From Brachybacterium faecium DSM 4810 (GTDB taxonomy: Bacteria; Actinomycetota; Actinomycetes; Actinomycetales; Dermabacteraceae): a DNA stretch of 64,000 nucleotides. The notes below the pieces were generated by a model. The model made no database searches. It was not told the DNA's origin and worked only from the letters and a program-made list of their open reading frames with translations. Made by a program: the position numbers and the translations under genes. Positions 43,775-53,388 of this stretch are shown here, one piece after another. The DNA lies in NCBI GenBank assembly GCA_000023405.1, contig CP001643.1, positions 930,001 to 994,000 of the forward strand, given 5' to 3'. Numbering within the stretch: position 1 is the stretch's first letter; every line of letters starts with the position of its first letter.

Positions 43775-44982
43775 CCGGCCCGACGCCGTGCGGGGGCGCT
43801 CCCGTCTCGCTGCGCGAGCGCGCCGTGCCCGCGGACCGGGTCGAGCAGCTCGGCGAGGACGCGCAGCGCTATCTGCGCCAGCAGCGCCTCCCGCAGCTCG
43901 GGGAGACCGGGCAGCGCCGGCTCGCCGGCGCGCGGGTCGCCGTGATCGGGGCCGGCGGCCTCGGCGCTCCGGTCCTGTCCTATCTCGCCGCCGCGGGCGT
44001 CGGGGAGATCACGCTCTTCGACCCCGACACCGTGGACGAGACGAACCTGCACCGCCAGGTGCTGTTCACCACCGCGGACGTGGGCCTCGCCAAGGCGGTC
44101 GCCGCCGCCGCGCACCTGCACGCCCAGAACCCGGGCGTCGTGGTGCGGGCCGTGGTCGACACCCTCACCCCCGCCACCGCCCTCGAGGAGCTCGCCGGGC
44201 ACGACCTGGTGCTCGACGGCACCGACAACTTCCCCACCCGCTATCTCGCCTCCGACGCCTGCGAGATCCTCGACATCCCGCTGGTCTGGGGCTCGATCCT
44301 CGCCTTCTCCGGGCAGGTCAGCGTGTTCTGGGGCGCGGGCGGGCGCGGGGTGACCTACCGCGACGTGCACCCGGTGCCGCCGCAGCCCGGCGAGGTGCCC
44401 AGCTGCTCCGAGGCCGGGGTGCTCGGGATGCTGTGCGGGGTGATCGGCTCGACCATGGCGATGGAGGCGGTCAAGGTCCTCGCCGGGATGGGGGAGGTGC
44501 TGTTCGGCCGGCTCGCCCTCTACGACGCGCTGCGGGCCCGCTGGGACGAGATCCCCGTGGCCCGGGATCCCGCCCGCCGACCCGTCGACTCCCTCGAGGA
44601 CGTCGCGCTCACCTGCGGCCTGCCGGGTCCGACCGGGCCGGCCCTCGACGAGGTGACCGCCGCCGAGCTGCCCGGCCTGCTCGAGGCCGGGGCGCGGGTG
44701 ATCGACATCCGCGAGGAGCACGAGCTCGGCGGCGGCATGCTCCGCGGCGCCGAGCACGTGCCGATGCGGCAGCTGCTCGCAGGGGCCGCCGCGCAGGCGG
44801 CGGGGGAGCTCGGCGACCTCGAGGGGGCGGTGCTGTACTGCGCCGCCGGCACCCGCTCGGCGAGTGCGCAGCGGCAGCTGGCCGAGCACGGGATCAGGGT
44901 GACCTCGCTGCGGGGAGGCTTCGACGGGCTGGCCCGCCTCGGAGCTTCCGGGACCGGGCTGGTGACGGGCGCGCCGCGCTGA
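43771..44982 (+). CDS. moeB: MoeB/MoeZ-type sulfur-carrier adenylyltransferase with rhodanese domain
   Basis: 403 residues from a GTG overlapping the moeA stop. The ThiF/E1 domain (about residues 25-275) has VIGAGGLGAPVLSYLAAAGV, the DETNLHRQ motif and DNFPTRYLASDAC. SCSEAGVLGMLCG contains the conserved Cys region. The rhodanese domain (about 300-400) has VIDIREEHELGGG and the active-site Cys in LYCAAGTRSASA. It adenylates and can thiolate the MoaD C-terminus. The first CxxC zinc pair of E. coli MoeB is not evident, as in MoeZ-type proteins. Confidence 0.9.
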   Translation: MTGPTPCGGAPVSLRERAVPADRVEQLGEDAQRYLRQQRLPQLGETGQRRLAGARVAVIGAGGLGAPVLSYLAAAGVGEITLFDPDTVDETNLHRQVLFTTADVGLAKAVAAAAHLHAQNPGVVVRAVVDTLTPATALEELAGHDLVLDGTDNFPTRYLASDACEILDIPLVWGSILAFSGQVSVFWGAGGRGVTYRDVHPVPPQPGEVPSCSEAGVLGMLCGVIGSTMAMEAVKVLAGMGEVLFGRLALYDALRARWDEIPVARDPARRPVDSLEDVALTCGLPGPTGPALDEVTAAELPGLLEAGARVIDIREEHELGGGMLRGAEHVPMRQLLAGAAAQAAGELGDLEGAVLYCAAGTRSASAQRQLAEHGIRVTSLRGGFDGLARLGASGTGLVTGAPR

Positions 44983-45025
44983 GCAGGAGCCGGTGCGGCT
45001 GCCCGCTCAGCCGTCCGCGACAGGC

Positions 45026-45328
45026 TCAGCCGCCCGCGAAGGGCGGCAGCACGTCCACGCGGTCCCCGTCCGCCAGCTGCCGTGCACGATCGGTGCAGGC
45101 CACGGCGTTGACCAGGAAGCTGGAGCGGTCGATCACGCGCCCGGCCTCCGCAGAGCCGTCGCGGCGCAGCACGGCGATCGCCTCCTCGAGGGTGGCGGCA
45201 TGCACGGTCGCGGCGTCGGCCCCGAACGCGGCGGCGGCCCCGGCGAACAGGTGCACGGCGATCCGCGGCGCAGCGGTGCGGGACGTCTCGGGCGCGGTCT
45301 CTGCGGTGGTCATCTCGTCGGTGGTCAT
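45026..45328 (-). CDS. moaD: molybdopterin synthase small subunit MoaD
   Basis: 100 residues, beta-grasp sulfur carrier. RIAVHLFAGAAAAFGADAAT is the first strand region, RSSFLVNAVACTDRA the middle, and LADGDRVDVLPPFAGG the C-terminus with the essential Gly-Gly. About 15 Thr-rich residues precede the fold (MTTDEMTTAET). I chose the outer ATG, with GAGAGGACGAG upstream. It follows moaA by 11 bp. Confidence 0.9.
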   Translation of the reverse strand: MTTDEMTTAETAPETSRTAAPRIAVHLFAGAAAAFGADAATVHAATLEEAIAVLRRDGSAEAGRVIDRSSFLVNAVACTDRARQLADGDRVDVLPPFAGG

Positions 45329-45339
45329 CTCGTCCTCTC

Positions 45340-46440
45340 TCACCCGCCGATGGCGCTCATCGGCCGTTCGGGCTGCACGAAGTCCGCACGATCCATGCCG
45401 TGGCCGGCCTTCTTCCCCCACTGCGCGGCGCGCCAGATCCCCGCGATCGCCTCGTCGTCGGCCCCCGAGCGCAGCGCACCGCGCAGATCCGTCTCCTCGC
45501 GGGAGAACAGGCAGGTGCGCACACGCCCCTCGGCGGTGAGCCGGGTGCGGCGGCAGTCGGCGCAGAACGGGCGCGTCACCGAGGCGATGACCCCGACCCG
45601 GCCCCGATGGCGTCCGGTGGCGCGGTCGGCCACCTCGAACAGCTCGGCCGGGGCGCCCTCGCGGGCCTCGGTCACGGGGGTGAGGACATAGCGGGGCGCG
45701 AGCATCTCGTGCACGTCCCCGGCGGTGATCATCGAGCTGCGGTCCCAGATGTGGTCCGCATCCAGCGGCATCTGCTCGATCACCCGCAGCTGGAGTTCCC
45801 GCTCCAGGCACCAGTCCAGCAGGTCCGGCAGCTCCTGGTCGTTGACCCCGGGCAGCAGCACGGCATTGACCTTGATCGGGTCGAGCCCCGCGGCACGGGC
45901 GCCGTCGATGCCGGCCAGCACCCGGTGCAGCAGCGGGCGCCGGCTGAGGCGCTCGAAGGTCTCCGAGACCACCGAGTCCAGGGAGACGTTGATCCGGTCC
46001 AGCCCGGCCGCGCGCAGCCGCGCCGCGCGATGGTCCAAGCCGATCGCATTGGTGGTCAGGGAGATGTCCGGGCGCGGATCGAGCGAGGCGACCCCGGCGA
46101 TGATCTCCTCGAGATCGGGGCGGGTCAGCGGCTCGCCGCCGGTGAAGCGCACCTGCTCGATGCCCAGGCGCTCCACGCCGATGCGCACCAGGCGCACCAC
46201 CTCGTCCACGCTCAGCAGCTGCTTCTTGCCCAGGAAGGTCAGCCCCGAGGCGGGCATGCAGTAGGTGCAGCGCAGGTTGCAGAAGTCGGTGAGGGACAGG
46301 CGCAGGTCGGTGGCCTCGCGGCCGAAGCGGTCGGCGAGGGCGGGGGTGTCCGGACGCTCCGAGGTGTCCGGCAGCTCGGTCGCCGTCTCGTCGGTCCTGC
46401 GCGGCGTCGGCATCCCCAGGGAGATGCGGCGCGAAGCCAT
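45340..46440 (-). CDS. moaA: GTP 3',8-cyclase MoaA
   Basis: 366 residues, radical SAM enzyme for the first step of molybdenum cofactor synthesis. The N-terminal cluster is in DFCNLRCTYCMPASG and the C-terminal cluster in RPFCADCRRTRLTAEGRVRT plus a following Cys. FTGGEPLTRPDLEEI binds SAM. The chain ends in SAIGG, the conserved Gly-Gly. The ATG at 46440 follows GGAAGAAGGTGAGCAG. It is divergent from moeA2 and followed by moaD. Confidence 0.95.
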   Translation of the reverse strand: MASRRISLGMPTPRRTDETATELPDTSERPDTPALADRFGREATDLRLSLTDFCNLRCTYCMPASGLTFLGKKQLLSVDEVVRLVRIGVERLGIEQVRFTGGEPLTRPDLEEIIAGVASLDPRPDISLTTNAIGLDHRAARLRAAGLDRINVSLDSVVSETFERLSRRPLLHRVLAGIDGARAAGLDPIKVNAVLLPGVNDQELPDLLDWCLERELQLRVIEQMPLDADHIWDRSSMITAGDVHEMLAPRYVLTPVTEAREGAPAELFEVADRATGRHRGRVGVIASVTRPFCADCRRTRLTAEGRVRTCLFSREETDLRGALRSGADDEAIAGIWRAAQWGKKAGHGMDRADFVQPERPMSAIGG

Positions 46441-46774
46441 CTGCTCACCTTCTTCCGCTGCGGCCCGGCCGGAGCCGGGGCTGCGTCCAGGATAGGCCCG
46501 GCACGGACCGGCGGGGCGGGACCGATGGCGCGGCGACGGAGACGGCGATGCCGGAGGATGTGTCCTCGACGGACCGATGGTGAGGTGAGCCGGCAGATAT
46601 GCCACCTCACCGCACCAGCAGGCCAGCGGGAACAGGCCTCCGTCCGGGCGCGCCGCGACGGGCAGGCGCGCCATACTGGGAGAGGACCGGCGGGCGGGCC
46701 CCGTGCACGGAGCCGCAGGGCACCGGGTACAGCAGCCCAGCACCACCGCATCAGGGAACAGGAGTGAGCGCGAG
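46441..46774. other. divergent control region between moaA and moeA2
   Basis: 334 bp with no credible gene. A CATACT hexamer at 46672-46677 may be a -10 for the rightward operon. I saw no molybdenum-cofactor riboswitch-like structure that I could support. Confidence 0.35.
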
Positions 46775-48040
46775 ATGTCCGATGCCCAGCGGATCCCCCT
46801 GGCCGATCACGTCGCCGACGCCGTCGCGCTGCTGGCGCCGGTGCGCGGGGTCGAGGTGGTGCCGCTGGACGGACGTGCTGCCGGCCGCGTGGCCGCCACC
46901 GCGCAGCGCTCCCGCGTGGACGTGCCCGGCCTCGACAACTCGCAGATGGACGGCTTCGCGCTCGCCGCCGCGGACCTCGCCGGCGCCGGCGAGGCCGCGA
47001 CCCTGCCGCTCGGGCCGATGATCGCCGCCGGCGATGCGCCCGACGCCCTCGCGCCCGGCACGGCCCGCCCGATCATGACCGGCGCCCCGATCCCGGCCGG
47101 CGCCGATCTCGTGGTGCCCGTCGAGGAGAGCGCCGCGGGGCGCTTCGACCCGGCCGGCGGCGGGGACGCGGCCGCGGAGGTCACCCTCGTCCCCACCTCC
47201 GTCGCGAGCGGACGGTTCGTGCGCACCCGAGGCTCGGACACCCGGCGCGGGGACACCGTGCTGCGCGAGGGGCGGCGGCTCACCCCGGCGCGGATCGCGC
47301 ACCTCGCCGCCTGCGGGGTGCGCGACGTCGAGGTCGCGGCACCCGTGCGCACCCTCGTGCTCTCCACCGGCACCGAGGTCCGCACCGCCGGGGAGGGCAC
47401 CCTCGCACCCGGCACCCTGTTCGACGCCAACGGGCCCGGGCTCGCCGCGGCCCTCACCGAGGCGGGGGCCGAGGTGATGCACGTCGGCGCCGTCCCCGAC
47501 GACGCCGACGCCCTGCTGGAGCACCTGCGCGCGCAGATCCTCGCCCACGACGCCGACCTCGTCGTCACCAGCGGCGGGGTGAGCATGGGCGCGTTCGAGG
47601 TGGTGCGGCACGCCGCCGCGCGCGAGGGGGCGGTGCTCGCCTTCCCGAAGGTCGCGGTGCAGCCCGGCGGGCCGCAGGGCATCGGCACGCTCGCCGTCGA
47701 GGACCGCCGCGTCCCCTGGCTCGCGTTCCCCGGCAACCCGGTCTCCGCGCTCCTCAGCTGCGAGCTCATCGCACGGCCCGCCCTCGGCGCCCCGGCCCGG
47801 CGCCGCCTGCGCCTGCCCCTGCAGCTCGAGGCGGAGGAGACCTCACCGCCGGCCCTCGAGCAGTACCGGCGCGCCCGCGTGCTGCCCTCGGGACGGGTGC
47901 GCCTGGTGGGCGGCCCGTCCTCGCACCTGATCGGCGGATACGCCGCCGCCGATGCCCTCGTGGTCGTCCCCGCCGGCACCGCGACCGTGCGCGACGGCGA
48001 CCTGCTCGAGACCCTGCTGATCCCCGGAGGAGACTCATGA
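46775..48040 (+). CDS. moeA: molybdopterin molybdenumtransferase MoeA, canonical copy
   Basis: 421 residues. VDVPGLDNSQMDGFALAAAD, IMTGAPIPAGADLVVPVEES, VLSTGTEVRTAGEG and FDANGPGLAAAL are all standard. LVVTSGGVSMGAFEVVRHA matches the canonical catalytic loop, as does VQPGGPQGIGTL and FPGNPVSALLSCEL. An AGGAG element is about 10 bp upstream of the ATG. It leads the moeA2-moaC-mog-moaE operon and overlaps moaC by 4 bp. Confidence 0.93.
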   Translation: MSDAQRIPLADHVADAVALLAPVRGVEVVPLDGRAAGRVAATAQRSRVDVPGLDNSQMDGFALAAADLAGAGEAATLPLGPMIAAGDAPDALAPGTARPIMTGAPIPAGADLVVPVEESAAGRFDPAGGGDAAAEVTLVPTSVASGRFVRTRGSDTRRGDTVLREGRRLTPARIAHLAACGVRDVEVAAPVRTLVLSTGTEVRTAGEGTLAPGTLFDANGPGLAAALTEAGAEVMHVGAVPDDADALLEHLRAQILAHDADLVVTSGGVSMGAFEVVRHAAAREGAVLAFPKVAVQPGGPQGIGTLAVEDRRVPWLAFPGNPVSALLSCELIARPALGAPARRRLRLPLQLEAEETSPPALEQYRRARVLPSGRVRLVGGPSSHLIGGYAAADALVVVPAGTATVRDGDLLETLLIPGGDS

Positions 48041-48606
48041 ACCAGACCGCGCCGCACCAGACCGCGACCGACGTGACCGCGACGAGCAGCGCTGACGGCG
48101 ACCTCTCCCACGTGCGCACGGACGGCAGCGCCCACATGGTCGACGTCACCGACAAGCCCGTCACCTCCCGCGAGGCGACCGCCCGGGCGGTGCTGCGCAC
48201 CCGGCCCGACGTCATCGACCGCCTCGCCAGCGGGGACCTGCCCAAGGGGGAGGCGCTCGCGACCGCGCGGATCGCCGGGATCATGGGCGCCAAGCGCACC
48301 GCGGACCTCATCCCCCTGTGCCATCCGCTGCCGCTGTCCGGGGTGGAGCTGGACCTCGCGCCGCGCGGGGACCGGGTGGAGATCACCGCCCGGGTGCGCA
48401 CCCGGGGCGTCACCGGCGTCGAGATGGAGGCCCTCACCGCCGCGAGCGTCGCCGCGCTGACGGTCTACGACATGATCAAGGCCGTGGACCATCTGGCGCG
48501 GATCGACGGCATCGAGGTGCTCGCGAAGTCCGGCGGGAAGAGCGGGGACTGGCACCGCCGGCCGACGGACGCGCCGGAGGCGTCGGACGTGAAGGGGGAG
48601 GACTGA
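48037..48606 (+). CDS. moaC: cyclic pyranopterin monophosphate synthase MoaC
   Basis: 189 residues. HMVDVTDKPVTSREATARA, PKGEALATARIAGIMGAKRT, LIPLCHPLPLSGVELDL and GVEMEALTAASVAALTVYDM are the family motifs. The Lys and Asp of the active site are in VYDMIKAVD, and KSGGKSGDW ends the core. About 20 Thr/Ala-rich residues precede the fold. It overlaps moeA2 by 4 bp and mog by 1 bp. Confidence 0.95.
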   Translation: MNQTAPHQTATDVTATSSADGDLSHVRTDGSAHMVDVTDKPVTSREATARAVLRTRPDVIDRLASGDLPKGEALATARIAGIMGAKRTADLIPLCHPLPLSGVELDLAPRGDRVEITARVRTRGVTGVEMEALTAASVAALTVYDMIKAVDHLARIDGIEVLAKSGGKSGDWHRRPTDAPEASDVKGED

Positions 48607-49172
48607 TGGTCAGGCAGATGCCGGCGCGGCGCACCGACGCGGACTGCACCGTGCGCGAGGACCCGGCGCATGCGCCGCTCCTCACGGGGACCGCCGAGGT
48701 GATCATCGCCTCCACCCGCGCCGCGGACGGCACCTACGAGGACCGCACCGGGCCGCTCCTGGTCGCGTGGCTCGAGGAGCGCGGGCTCGAGCCCGTGCAG
48801 CGTCGCGTGGTCGGCGACGGGCCCGCGGTCGGGCAGGCGCTCGCCGCCGCGATCGCGGCCGGCGCGGACGTCGTGATCACCTCCGGCGGCACCGGCATCA
48901 GCCCCAGCGACGCCACCCCGGAGCAGACGGCCCCGCTCCTCGAACGGGAGATGCCCGGCATCCTCGAGGAGGTGCGGCGGCGCGGCGCCGCGAAGATCCC
49001 CACCGCACTGCTCAGCCGCGGTCTCGCGGGCATGGCCGGCCGCAGCTTCGTGGTCAACCTGCCCGGCTCCCGGGGAGGGGTGAAGGACGGCATCGCGGTG
49101 CTCGACCCGCTCCTCGACCATCTGCTGGACCAGCGCGACGGAGGAGACCACGACGGAGGAGACCACCCATGA
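48606..49172 (+). CDS. mog: molybdopterin adenylyltransferase, MogA/MoaB type
   Basis: 188 residues. The molybdopterin-binding fold shows VIIASTRAADGTYEDRTGPL, ADVVITSGGTGISPSDATPE and SFVVNLPGSRGGVKDGIAVL. Single domain, so MogA/MoaB rather than MoeA. The first ~30 residues are an unconserved extension and the tail is Asp/Gly/His rich (RDGGDHDGGDHP). The ATG shares its A with the moaC stop (TGATG). It overlaps moaE by 4 bp. Confidence 0.92.
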   Translation: MVRQMPARRTDADCTVREDPAHAPLLTGTAEVIIASTRAADGTYEDRTGPLLVAWLEERGLEPVQRRVVGDGPAVGQALAAAIAAGADVVITSGGTGISPSDATPEQTAPLLEREMPGILEEVRRRGAAKIPTALLSRGLAGMAGRSFVVNLPGSRGGVKDGIAVLDPLLDHLLDQRDGGDHDGGDHP

Positions 49173-49780
49173 ACCGCACGACGGACCGGCCGACGGATTC
49201 GGCCGCCGAGCAGACGCCGCCGGCCCAGACACCGCCGGCCCAGACACCGACGCCCCCACGCGGCCCGGGAGAGGACCCCGGGCCCGGTCCCACCCCCTTC
49301 GCCGCCGACCCCGAGAGGCTGCGCGTCGCCGGGGACCCCGCGATGGGCCCGCCCGCCCAGCGCGTGCGCCGCGCGGCCCTGAGCGAGCAGCCCCTGACGG
49401 TCGCCGACATGGTCGAGGCCGTCACCGACCCGCGCTGCGGCGCGGTGGTGACCTTCGACGGGGTGGTGCGCGACCACGACGACGGTCGCGGGGTCGAACG
49501 TCTCGAATACACGGCCCATCCCACGGCCACCGCAGCGATCACCGCCGTGGCCCACGAGATCGCCGGCCGCTACCCGGATGTGCTCGTCGCCGTCGCGCAC
49601 CGCCACGGACCGCTCGAGATCGGGGACTCCGCACTGGTGTGCGCGGTGGCCGCCCCGCATCGCAAACAGGCCTTCGTCGCATGCGACGACCTGGTGGACA
49701 CCGTCAAGCAGCAGGTCCCGATCTGGAAGCACCAGATCTTCGAGGGCGGGGACTCGGAATGGGTGGGGGCGCTCGGCTGA
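49169..49780 (+). CDS. moaE: molybdopterin synthase large subunit MoaE with disordered N-terminal extension
   Basis: 203 residues, where MoaE is usually about 140-150. The first ~65 residues are Pro/Thr/Gly-rich, with a short internal repeat TPPAQ. The catalytic domain begins near VRRAALSEQPL and has GAVVTFDGVVRDHDDGRGVE, LEYTAHP, AVAHRHGPLEIGDSALVCAV, HRKQAFVACDDLVDTVKQ and VPIWKHQIF. The extension is encoded in frame from the ATG overlapping the mog stop. Confidence 0.92.
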   Translation: MNRTTDRPTDSAAEQTPPAQTPPAQTPTPPRGPGEDPGPGPTPFAADPERLRVAGDPAMGPPAQRVRRAALSEQPLTVADMVEAVTDPRCGAVVTFDGVVRDHDDGRGVERLEYTAHPTATAAITAVAHEIAGRYPDVLVAVAHRHGPLEIGDSALVCAVAAPHRKQAFVACDDLVDTVKQQVPIWKHQIFEGGDSEWVGALG

Positions 49781-49808
49781 GCGTCATCTGCCGGACACCT
49801 CGGATCGC

Positions 49809-49814
49809 TACGGT
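49809..49814 (+). promoter_or_regulatory. -10 element of a leaderless transcript (metallophosphoesterase)
   Basis: TACGGT, six bases before the ATG at 49821; no ribosome binding site lies between. Confidence 0.5.
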
Positions 49815-49820
49815 GCTGCC

Positions 49821-50675
49821 ATGCGCCTCCTGCACCTGACCGACACTCACCTGTACGGCGACCCGGCCGCCCGCCACTACGACAGGATCGACACCGCCGC
49901 CGCCCTGCGCGGCCTGCTCGACAGGCTCGGCACCCTGCGGGACATCGACGCCGTGGTCCACACCGGGGACGCCTCCGAGGACGGCACCGCGCAGAGCTAC
50001 CGCCTGCTGCACGAGATCCTCGATCCCTTCGCGGCCTCCCTGGACGCCCCGCTGGCCGTGGTGATGGGCAACCATGACGTCTCCGCCGTCTACGGCGAGA
50101 CCGTCGTCCCGGGCGAGCGCCTCCCCGCCGCGCAGGACAGGGTGGTGCCGCTGCCGCGCGACGGCCGCCTGATCGTGCTGGACTCGAGCGTCCCGGGCGC
50201 CGGCTACGGGCACCTCGCGCCGGAGCAGCTGGACTGGCTGCGCGAGCAGCTGGCCGTCCCGGCCGCCGGCGGCAGCGTGCTGGCGATCCACCATCCGCCG
50301 CTGGTCGCCGCGACAGCCCTGCTGCGGGGCCTGGACCTGGACGGCCTCGACGCGCTCGCCGCCGTGCTCGCGGGCTCGGACGTCTCCATCGTGCTCTCGG
50401 GGCACTACCACCACGAGATGAGCGGGGAGATCGCCGGGATCCCGGTGCATGTGGCCCCGGGCATCACCAACGTGGTCGACCCGCTCGGCGGCGGCGCGGA
50501 CGAGCGGGCGCTCGCCCTGTCGGGGGCGAGCCTCATCGAGTTGGGCGGGGGAGCGCCGCGCGTGATCAGCACCGTGCTCCCGAACGCCGGGGACGTGCTG
50601 GAGGATCCGGAACGACCCGTCTACCGCTTCGACCCCGCGCAGGTCGCCCGGATCCTCGAGGCCGCCGGGCGCTGA
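49821..50675 (+). CDS. calcineurin-like metallophosphoesterase, CpdA/Icc type
   Basis: 284 residues. The five metal-binding blocks are visible: LLHLTDTHLYG, AVVHTGDASEDG, AVVMGNHDVSA, LAIHHPPLV and IVLSGHYHHE. The layout matches class III cyclic-nucleotide phosphodiesterases (CpdA) but also other phosphoesterases. Cytoplasmic, no signal peptide. The start is supported by a -10 hexamer six bases upstream. A hairpin follows the stop. Cyclic AMP as substrate is an inference. Confidence 0.82.
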   Translation: MRLLHLTDTHLYGDPAARHYDRIDTAAALRGLLDRLGTLRDIDAVVHTGDASEDGTAQSYRLLHEILDPFAASLDAPLAVVMGNHDVSAVYGETVVPGERLPAAQDRVVPLPRDGRLIVLDSSVPGAGYGHLAPEQLDWLREQLAVPAAGGSVLAIHHPPLVAATALLRGLDLDGLDALAAVLAGSDVSIVLSGHYHHEMSGEIAGIPVHVAPGITNVVDPLGGGADERALALSGASLIELGGGAPRVISTVLPNAGDVLEDPERPVYRFDPAQVARILEAAGR

Positions 50676-50704
50676 GGCGGCAGCGCGCGCCCGGACATGA
50701 CAGA

Positions 50705-50731
50705 GCCCCCGCGGTTCCTCACCGCAGGGGC
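50705..50731. terminator. hairpin between convergent metallophosphoesterase and small gene
   Basis: 11-nt arms (50705-50715 and 50721-50731, one mismatch) with a TCCTC loop, 30 bp past the phosphoesterase stop. Confidence 0.65.
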
Positions 50732-50780
50732 GTCAGCTGAATGCGTGGGCCGGGATCCGGGGCCCGGGCCCGGCGAGGTC

Positions 50781-50951
50781 TCAGCGCCCGAGACCGACCG
50801 GGCCGATGCCCTGGCTGTGGTGCGAGCGCATGATCGCCGCATGGTCGGCGCCGCGACGGACCTCCGGAGCCGCGCTGCGCTCGACATCCTGGCCCTGCAG
50901 ACGGTCGGCGAGGCCGGCGAGCGCGCGGTTGAGCGTGCGGAAGAACTCCAT
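50781..50951 (-). CDS. 56-residue protein of unknown function
   Basis: A small protein beginning with an amphipathic stretch, EFFRTLNRALAGLADRLQGQ, and ending in a His/Gly-rich tail (RSHHSQGIGPVGLGR). The ATG follows CCGAAGGGGACACATCC. A strong-looking promoter lies 80-110 bp upstream on the same strand, which supports expression. It is divergent from groES. No family recognised; the absence of a membrane span suggests a cytosolic or membrane-associated peptide. Confidence 0.55.
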   Translation of the reverse strand: MEFFRTLNRALAGLADRLQGQDVERSAAPEVRRGADHAAIMRSHHSQGIGPVGLGR

Positions 50952-51030
50952 GGATGTGTCCCCTTCGGTTCGGTGCGACATGAGCCCTCCGGACCTGGAT
51001 CGCAGGTTCCGGGCAGGTTCTCCTCCTTCT

Positions 51031-51059
51031 GTTATAGCGTGCGGGGAGACGGACGGTCA
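51031..51059 (-). promoter_or_regulatory. promoter of the 56-residue gene
   Basis: Minus strand -35 TGACCG (51059-51054), 17-bp spacer, -10 TATAAC (51036-51031). This is one of the closest matches to the housekeeping consensus in the window. The -35 lies in an arm of the GGTCACG/CGTGACC inverted repeat (51055-51061 and 51100-51106). Confidence 0.55.
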
Positions 51060-51106
51060 CGCCTTACGACACGACTGGTTTCCAGCTTCACAATAAGTGC
51101 GTGACC
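51055..51106. repeat. inverted repeat flanking the upstream region of the small gene
   Basis: GGTCACG (51055-51061) and CGTGACC (51100-51106) are perfect inverted copies 38 bp apart in an AT-richer stretch. The left copy overlaps the promoter -35 of the 56-residue gene, suggesting a looping or two-site operator. Confidence 0.35.
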
Positions 51107-51215
51107 TGCGACTCCTCCAGGTGTCCGGGAGGATTTCCGCGCAGTGCGGGGCGGGGAGGCGCGAGCCGCCTGGCGGGGTGCGGACGGGGTGGGGGCGGGT
51201 TGGCAGAGGCCGGGA

Positions 51216-51242
51216 TTAGCACTCGTGTTGCGTGAGTGCCAG
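51216..51242. promoter_or_regulatory. CIRCE element 1 (HrcA operator)
   Basis: TTAGCACTC-N9-GAGTGCCAG; the left arm is exact and the right arm has two changes from GAGTGCTAA. It overlaps the -35 of the groES promoter. Confidence 0.9.
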
Positions 51243-51257
51243 CGGAGGTCCTAGAGT
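51228..51257 (+). promoter_or_regulatory. groESL promoter
   Basis: -35 TTGCGT (51228-51233), 18-bp spacer, -10 TAGAGT (51252-51257). It is flanked by the two CIRCE elements. Confidence 0.55.
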
Positions 51258-51265
51258 TGGCGTCG

Positions 51266-51292
51266 TTGGCAGTCGACGGCCGAGAGTGCCAG
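51266..51292. promoter_or_regulatory. CIRCE element 2 (HrcA operator)
   Basis: TTGGCAGTC-N9-GAGTGCCAG, 50 bp downstream of element 1, covering the start of the expected transcript. It is more degenerate than element 1 but has the exact N9 spacing. Confidence 0.75.
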
Positions 51293-51397
51293 AGGCTGCC
51301 GCGAGGGATCACCTCCGGTCGGCACCGCGACGACGATCGGAACCGCATCCCGTCCCCGAACTCAAGCAGAGTCATCTCTTATGAAGGAGTGAGCCGC

Positions 51398-51694
51398 ATG
51401 TCGGTCTCCATCAAGCCCCTCGAGGATCGTGTCGTCGTCAAGCCGCTCGAGGCCGAGCAGACCACGGCCTCCGGCCTGGTCATCCCGGACACCGCGAAGG
51501 AGAAGCCCCAGGAGGGCGAGGTCGTCGCCGTCGGCGCCGGCCGCTTCAACGACAAGGGCGAGCGCGTCCCCATGGACGTCCAGGTCGGCGACAAGGTCGT
51601 CTTCTCCAAGTACGGCGGCACCGAGCTGAAGTACGGCAACGAGGAGTTCCTCGTCCTCGGCACCCGCGACATCCTCGCCGTCATCAACGACTGA
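51398..51694 (+). CDS. groES: co-chaperonin GroES
   Basis: 98 residues. [40 protein letters not shown] (mobile loop region) and [20 protein letters not shown] are standard. The ATG at 51398 is preceded by ATGAAGGAGTGAGCCGC. It forms the heptameric lid for GroEL, encoded 22 bp downstream. Heat-shock control by HrcA is indicated by two CIRCE elements. Confidence 0.97.
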   Translation: MSVSIKPLEDRVVVKPLEAEQTTASGLVIPDTAKEKPQEGEVVAVGAGRFNDKGERVPMDVQVGDKVVFSKYGGTELKYGNEEFLVLGTRDILAVIND

Positions 51695-51698
51695 GTGA

Positions 51699-53300
<1,602 letters not shown>

Positions 53301-53345
53301 GGTGGTGAGCCGCTGCTCGGCATCGCGCTGAGCCGGCTCGCACCA

Positions 53346-53388
53346 CAGGGGCGGGCGTCCCGGGCCAGACCCGGGCCGCCCGCCCCTG
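53346..53388. terminator. groESL terminator
   Basis: 19-nt arms (53346-53364 and 53370-53388, one mismatch) with a CCAGA loop, 46 bp past the groEL stop. Confidence 0.75.

Noticed and set aside
42445-44982. An 845-residue MoeA-MoeB fusion
   Set aside because: The N-terminal part is moeA1 read in the wrong frame. The MoeB protein begins at the GTG at 43771, overlapping the moeA1 stop.
44996-45013. CGGCTG/CAGCCG hairpin between convergent moeB and moaD
   Set aside because: Only a 6-bp stem with a 6-nt loop; too weak to call a terminator.
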